NCBI GenBank assembly: GCA_022600235.1
Contig: JAHZKS010000025.1
Location: 1 to 18,562 of the forward strand
Direction of reading: 5' to 3'
Origin: Alphaproteobacteria bacterium
GTDB lineage: Bacteria > Pseudomonadota > Alphaproteobacteria > Rickettsiales > JABSSG01
Length of the DNA: 18,562 bases
Under the pieces are notes generated by a model. It was given only the letters and a program-made list of their open reading frames with translations. It was not told the DNA's origin and did not search any database. This document shows positions 15,364 through 18,562 of this stretch, piece by piece. Made by a program: the position numbers and the translations under genes. Within the stretch, counting starts at the first letter, position 1; each line of letters starts with the position of its first letter.

Positions 15364-15456
15364 AGAATAGCAATTTGGTATCAATCACCTTCTAAGCATA
15401 TAGGAAAATTCAAAGATTCAGCACGGAATACAAATTTGGCATTAGACAGCTTCTAA
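15364..15456. repeat. Degenerate 32-bp direct repeat downstream of rpsA
   Basis: Bases 15364-15395 and 15425-15456 match at 24 of 32 positions without gaps, with a period of 61. The shared core is GAATA, then AATTTGG, then CTTCTAA. The first copy with its flanks is also bounded by CTTAGAA (15361) and TTCTAAG (15390), a seven-bp inverted repeat. It may be an old duplication or the remains of a dispersed palindromic element. Confidence 0.5.
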
Positions 15457-15462
15457 AAAACA

Positions 15463-17208
15463 CTACTTGTCTTTTTTCTTAATATCTTTTTTATCGTCCA
15501 CTTCACTCATAGCCTTACCAAGAATATCACCAAGGCTAGCACCACTGCTTGCAGATCCATACTCAGCAATTTTCTGCTTTTGCTCGTCTGCTTCTAAAGA
15601 CTTAATAGATAACACAACACTTCTGTTCACTTTATCTAGCTTAACAACTTTGGTATCTACTCTATCCCCAACAGCAAATCTTTCTGGTCTTTGCTCTACT
15701 TTTTCATTAGAAAGGTCAGACTTTTTAATAAAAGATGTAATTCCATTAGCTACTTCAACAGATATACCATCAGTTTCAATAGAATCAACTATGCATGTTA
15801 GAACACTTCCTTTTTTCACGCTTGAGAAAGCTTCTTCAAAAGGATCTTTATCTAATTGCTTGATACCTGCATTAACACGCTCTTTTTCTGCGTCTACAGA
15901 TAGAACCACAGCTTTTATATCATCACCTTTTTTGTATTTCTTTAACAAATCCTCAGGCTTACCAACCCATGAAATGTCATTAGCATGAACTAAAGCACTA
16001 ATATTCTCACCAAAGTTAATAAACACACCAAAATCTGCAACGTTTTCTACTGTACCTTCAATAACAGTACCAACAGAATATTGCTCAGACAAGGTTTGCC
16101 AGATATTCTCTGTGCATTGCTTGATTCCTAGGCTAATTCTGTGTTTCTCAACGTCAATATCAAGAATCATAAATTCAACTTCCTGATCTACCTCAACAAA
16201 TTTTCTTGGGGAAATATTCTGTCTAGTCCAACTCAATTCAGAAACATGGACAAGCCCCTCAATACCTGGCTCTAGCTGCACAAAGACACCGTAATCTGTA
16301 ATATTAGTTACTTTACCCTTCATTTTTGTTCCAGATGGGTATTTTTTATCCAAACCTTCCCATGGGTTTGTTTCTAATTGCTTCATACCAAGAGAAATTC
16401 TACCAGCATCTGGGTCATATTTTATTACTTGAACTTTCACAACCTGCCCCAAAGAAAGAACTTCTGATGGGTGATTAATTCTGTTCCATGATATATCTGT
16501 AACATGAAGAAGACCATCTATACTTCCAAGATCCAAGAATGCACCGTAATCTGTAATATTCTTTACAGTACCTTCCAAAACTTGACCTAATGATATTTTT
16601 GAAAGCATTTCTTCTTTCGCTTCAGCTCTAGACTCTTCAATTATTGCCCTTCTAGAAACAACAACATTTCCTTGCTCTCTATCCATTTTAAGAACAATAA
16701 ACGGCTGAACAACACCCAACAAAGGTGTGACATCTTTAATAGGCCTTACATCCACTTGACTACCAGGCAAGAAAGCAATCACTCCATTAAGATCAACAGT
16801 TAAACCACCTTTAATCCTTCCGAATATAACACCCTCAACTTGCTCACCTTTCTTCATAGAAACTTCAAGCTTATTCCAAGAACTTTCTCTGACAGCTTTT
16901 TCTCTACTTAAAACAACTTTACCGTATCTGTTTTCAAATGATTGAACATAAACATCAACAGTATCACCAAGTTTCAAATCAGGAATCTTACCGTTTTGAA
17001 CAAACTCTTTAAGAGGAATTCTACCTTCATCTTTAATTCCTATATCAACCGTAACAACATCGTTAGATATGTCGGTAATAGCACCCGAAACAACAGAACC
17101 TTCTAATGTTTCATTAGTTTTTGTAAACTCGTTAAAAAGCTTATTGAAGTCTTCGCCAGTAGCAAATTCTGCCCCTTCTAGCTTATTGTTAAATATCTTT
17201 CCGCCCAT
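15463..17208 (-). CDS. rpsA: 30S ribosomal protein S1 (bS1)
   Basis: S1 is the large mRNA-binding protein of the 30S subunit that helps unfold and dock messages. The 581-residue product has six S1 repeats at about 34-103, 120-187, 207-276, 293-363, 380-451 and 465-536. Repeats 3-5 are the most canonical (ITDYGAFLDL, ITDYGVFVQL, VADFGVFINF), and the C-terminal tail is Lys/Asp-rich. Weak Shine-Dalgarno pairing before the ATG is usual for rpsA. A strong promoter lies about 60 bases upstream. cmk-rpsA adjacency is common in proteobacteria. No ihfB follows, although one often does in other proteobacteria. Confidence 0.98.
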   Translation of the reverse strand: MGGKIFNNKLEGAEFATGEDFNKLFNEFTKTNETLEGSVVSGAITDISNDVVTVDIGIKDEGRIPLKEFVQNGKIPDLKLGDTVDVYVQSFENRYGKVVLSREKAVRESSWNKLEVSMKKGEQVEGVIFGRIKGGLTVDLNGVIAFLPGSQVDVRPIKDVTPLLGVVQPFIVLKMDREQGNVVVSRRAIIEESRAEAKEEMLSKISLGQVLEGTVKNITDYGAFLDLGSIDGLLHVTDISWNRINHPSEVLSLGQVVKVQVIKYDPDAGRISLGMKQLETNPWEGLDKKYPSGTKMKGKVTNITDYGVFVQLEPGIEGLVHVSELSWTRQNISPRKFVEVDQEVEFMILDIDVEKHRISLGIKQCTENIWQTLSEQYSVGTVIEGTVENVADFGVFINFGENISALVHANDISWVGKPEDLLKKYKKGDDIKAVVLSVDAEKERVNAGIKQLDKDPFEEAFSSVKKGSVLTCIVDSIETDGISVEVANGITSFIKKSDLSNEKVEQRPERFAVGDRVDTKVVKLDKVNRSVVLSIKSLEADEQKQKIAEYGSASSGASLGDILGKAMSEVDDKKDIKKKDK

Positions 17209-17266
17209 ACTTTATATAATTCTCTGTTCCTTTTTAAATAAAAATGTCTTTTGGTAAGCACACAGT

Positions 17267-17294
17267 GTTATACCTTTTATTACCGTATTGTCAA
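17267..17294 (-). promoter_or_regulatory. Sigma70-type promoter for rpsA
   Basis: Reading the minus strand, a perfect TTGACA (17294-17289) is followed by a 16-bp spacer and TATAAC (17272-17267), five of six matches to the -10 consensus. The -35 box lies in the last codons of cmk. Transcription would begin near 17260, giving an rpsA leader of about 50 bases. This fits separate high expression of S1. Confidence 0.65.
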
Positions 17295-17921
17295 TTTCTT
17301 TTCTACAATATTTATTGCTTTCGATACCATTTCTTCAATACTTATATCAGTAGTATCTATAAAATAAGCATCTTTTGCTTGCCTTAAAGGAGCATTAGGC
17401 CTGTTTTTATCTCGATCATCTCTTTCAATTAAAGATTGATAAACGCTTGATTCGTCAGCCTTTTTGCCAGATTCTATTAAATCTTCACAACGTCTTTTTG
17501 CTCTTACTTTTGCATCAGCAGATAAATAAAATTTCACATCAGCCTCAGGACAAATCTTTGTGCCAATGTCTCTCCCCTCAACTACACAAAACTCTTTTTC
17601 TTTTATCCAATTAATCTGAAATTTATTCAACACATCTCTTAGAGCTTGGTTTTTACTTATTTTGGATGCCATTTCTGATATGCGATCTTCTTGCAGATCT
17701 TCTCTATAAAAATCTTTACGATTTATATGAGAAGCCACATCTAACAATTTATCATCACAAGAGGTATCAATATTTTTATCTAAACAGGTTTTAGCAACTA
17801 TTCTATACAAATTTCCTGTAGGAAGATATTCACACCCATAATGACTAGCCAACTCTGATGCCAGCTTCCCCTTACCAGAACTAGAAACTCCGTCTATAGC
17901 AATAACACCACGCATAGACAT
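17280..17921 (-). CDS. cmk: Cytidylate kinase
   Basis: The enzyme phosphorylates CMP and dCMP, recycling nucleotides released by RNA decay. From ATG at 17921 the product has 213 residues. It shows the P-loop region IDGVSSSGKGK (9-19), the substrate segment TGNLYR (35-40), VEGRDIGT in the middle and RDDRDKNRPNAPL with the lid arginines near the end. The start is set by a strong AGGGGAG seven bases upstream. An ATG at 17942 would overlap the RNase gene. One oddity is K19 where family members usually have Thr after GKG (see findings). The gene starts four bases after the RNase E/G stop. Confidence 0.95.
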   Translation of the reverse strand: MSMRGVIAIDGVSSSGKGKLASELASHYGCEYLPTGNLYRIVAKTCLDKNIDTSCDDKLLDVASHINRKDFYREDLQEDRISEMASKISKNQALRDVLNKFQINWIKEKEFCVVEGRDIGTKICPEADVKFYLSADAKVRAKRRCEDLIESGKKADESSVYQSLIERDDRDKNRPNAPLRQAKDAYFIDTTDISIEEMVSKAINIVEKKLTIR

Positions 17922-17925
17922 AAAA

Positions 17926-18562
17926 TTACTCCCCTGCACCATCTAACACAGCATCGTTAACAGGCTTTTTATCTTTCTTTTTTGGACCCTTAACGCTACT
18001 TTTCTTTACAGATTTATTGGGAACCTCATCGACAGGACCCTTATCTGATTCTACTCTTTTTTCTTTTTGATTCTTATCTTTTTTATAATCTCTATTACCC
18101 CTCTTATTTTTATTCGATTTTCGAGCAGAATTAGACCTATCATCTCCCCCAGAGTAATTTTTAGAGCGACCTTCTATAACCTCTATGGCAAAACCATCTT
18201 CACTCATTTTGTGATCTTGTTTAAACAAGATTTTAATAGAATGCTTCTCTTCTACCTTTTTAATAGCATCTCTCTTTTCGTTTAACATAAACAACACTGT
18301 GTCAGGTGAAGCAAAAACATTCACCTGAACTGCATTACGATGCACTTCTCCTTCAACAGTTTTTAAAACAGTAATAGCGTTAGAATTATGAGACCTCACA
18401 ACACCTTTACCATGACAATGCGTACATATCACAGTATTTGCTTCTAAAAAGTTTGGCTTCATTCTCTGCCTAGAAACCTCAAGTAAGCCTAAATTTGTTA
18501 TATGCCCAACTTGCACTTTAGATCTATCCTTATACAATAAGTCTCTGAATGTTTTCTCTACA
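17926..18562 (-). CDS. rne: Ribonuclease E/G family protein, C-terminal part (partial)
   Basis: The gene runs off the window edge. The visible 211 residues are in one open frame that continues upstream of the first possible start. The conserved DRSKVQVG, LGLLEVSRQRMKP and the zinc-link CTHCHGKG (two Cys spaced by two) identify the end of the catalytic part of RNase E/G, the endonuclease that starts mRNA decay and rRNA processing. After a small folded region comes a Lys/Arg/Asn-rich tail of roughly 75 residues. The tail is far shorter than the E. coli RNase E scaffold. Its stop is four bases before cmk. RNase E rather than G is inferred from the tail and from SRQRMKP; the distinction is uncertain. 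Confidence 0.92.
   Translation of the reverse strand, partial: VEKTFRDLLYKDRSKVQVGHITNLGLLEVSRQRMKPNFLEANTVICTHCHGKGVVRSHNSNAITVLKTVEGEVHRNAVQVNVFASPDTVLFMLNEKRDAIKKVEEKHSIKILFKQDHKMSEDGFAIEVIEGRSKNYSGGDDRSNSARKSNKNKRGNRDYKKDKNQKEKRVESDKGPVDEVPNKSVKKSSVKGPKKKDKKPVNDAVLDGAGE

Larger units (their letters stand above)
15115..15462 (-). other. Intergenic region between rpsA and rimP
   Basis: This 348-bp gap has no credible gene on either strand; only very short open frames occur, such as a 17-codon ATG frame at about 15360-15307. On the minus strand, from rpsA towards rimP, it holds a degenerate 32-bp direct repeat, a small TTTATTC/GAATAAA hairpin (15302-15319) and a GCAAT/ATTGC hairpin (15214-15228). 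Two overlapping eight-bp hairpins (15183-15213) and the terminator-like hairpin follow. A weak promoter (TTGCAA, 18-bp spacer, ATTAAT) can be drawn around 15200-15229, but I do not trust it. There is no tRNA cloverleaf. Confidence 0.6.

Noticed and set aside
17231..17270. Hairpin GGTA...TACC and TTTTTA/TAAAAA palindrome between cmk and rpsA as a cmk terminator
   Set aside because: The stem has mismatches and lacks a following uridine run, and the position overlaps the predicted rpsA promoter and start of transcription.

Overview
This AT-rich window looks like part of the chromosome of an alphaproteobacterium with a reduced, endosymbiont-like genome, most likely in or near the order Rickettsiales. 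The signs are the split F0 stalk (separate b' and b genes after a and c), a 74-residue Rickettsia-like c subunit, dense genes with 1-30 nt spacers, Lys/Asn/Ile-rich proteins and the gene order. This placement rests on familiarity with such proteins; no alignment was run.

Plus strand, 1-5678. The window opens in the tail of a probable atpI and continues through the F0 operon (atpB, atpE, b', b). Thymidylate kinase (tmk) follows atpF by 2 nt. After a 68-nt gap with an AT hairpin come two genes of a NitT/TauT-type ABC importer: a fused two-domain permease and an ATPase with a C-terminal AAA-associated domain. No substrate-binding protein is visible, and the ATPase has changes at several catalytic positions.

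Minus strand, 18562-5680. Every gene here serves RNA or translation: RNase E/G (partial at the window edge), cmk, rpsA, rimP, nusA, infB, rbfA, truB, rpsO, pnp and the CCA-adding enzyme. The part from rimP to pnp is the classic nusA-infB operon. cmk-rpsA and RNase E/G lie directly upstream, so ribosome maturation, initiation, transcript elongation and RNA decay genes sit side by side. The two blocks converge with one nucleotide between their stop codons.

The only stretch over 300 bases without a gene is 15115-15462, between rpsA and rimP. It holds a terminator-like hairpin 12 nt before the rimP start, two mutually exclusive hairpins upstream of it, and a degenerate 32-bp direct repeat. A strong sigma70-like promoter for rpsA lies at the end of cmk. 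I see no rRNA, tRNA, CRISPR, insertion sequence or phage gene. The best candidates for new biology are the rimP leader, the recurring GAATAA/TTATTC intergenic palindromes, the alanine-substituted c-ring motif and the non-canonical ABC ATPase.
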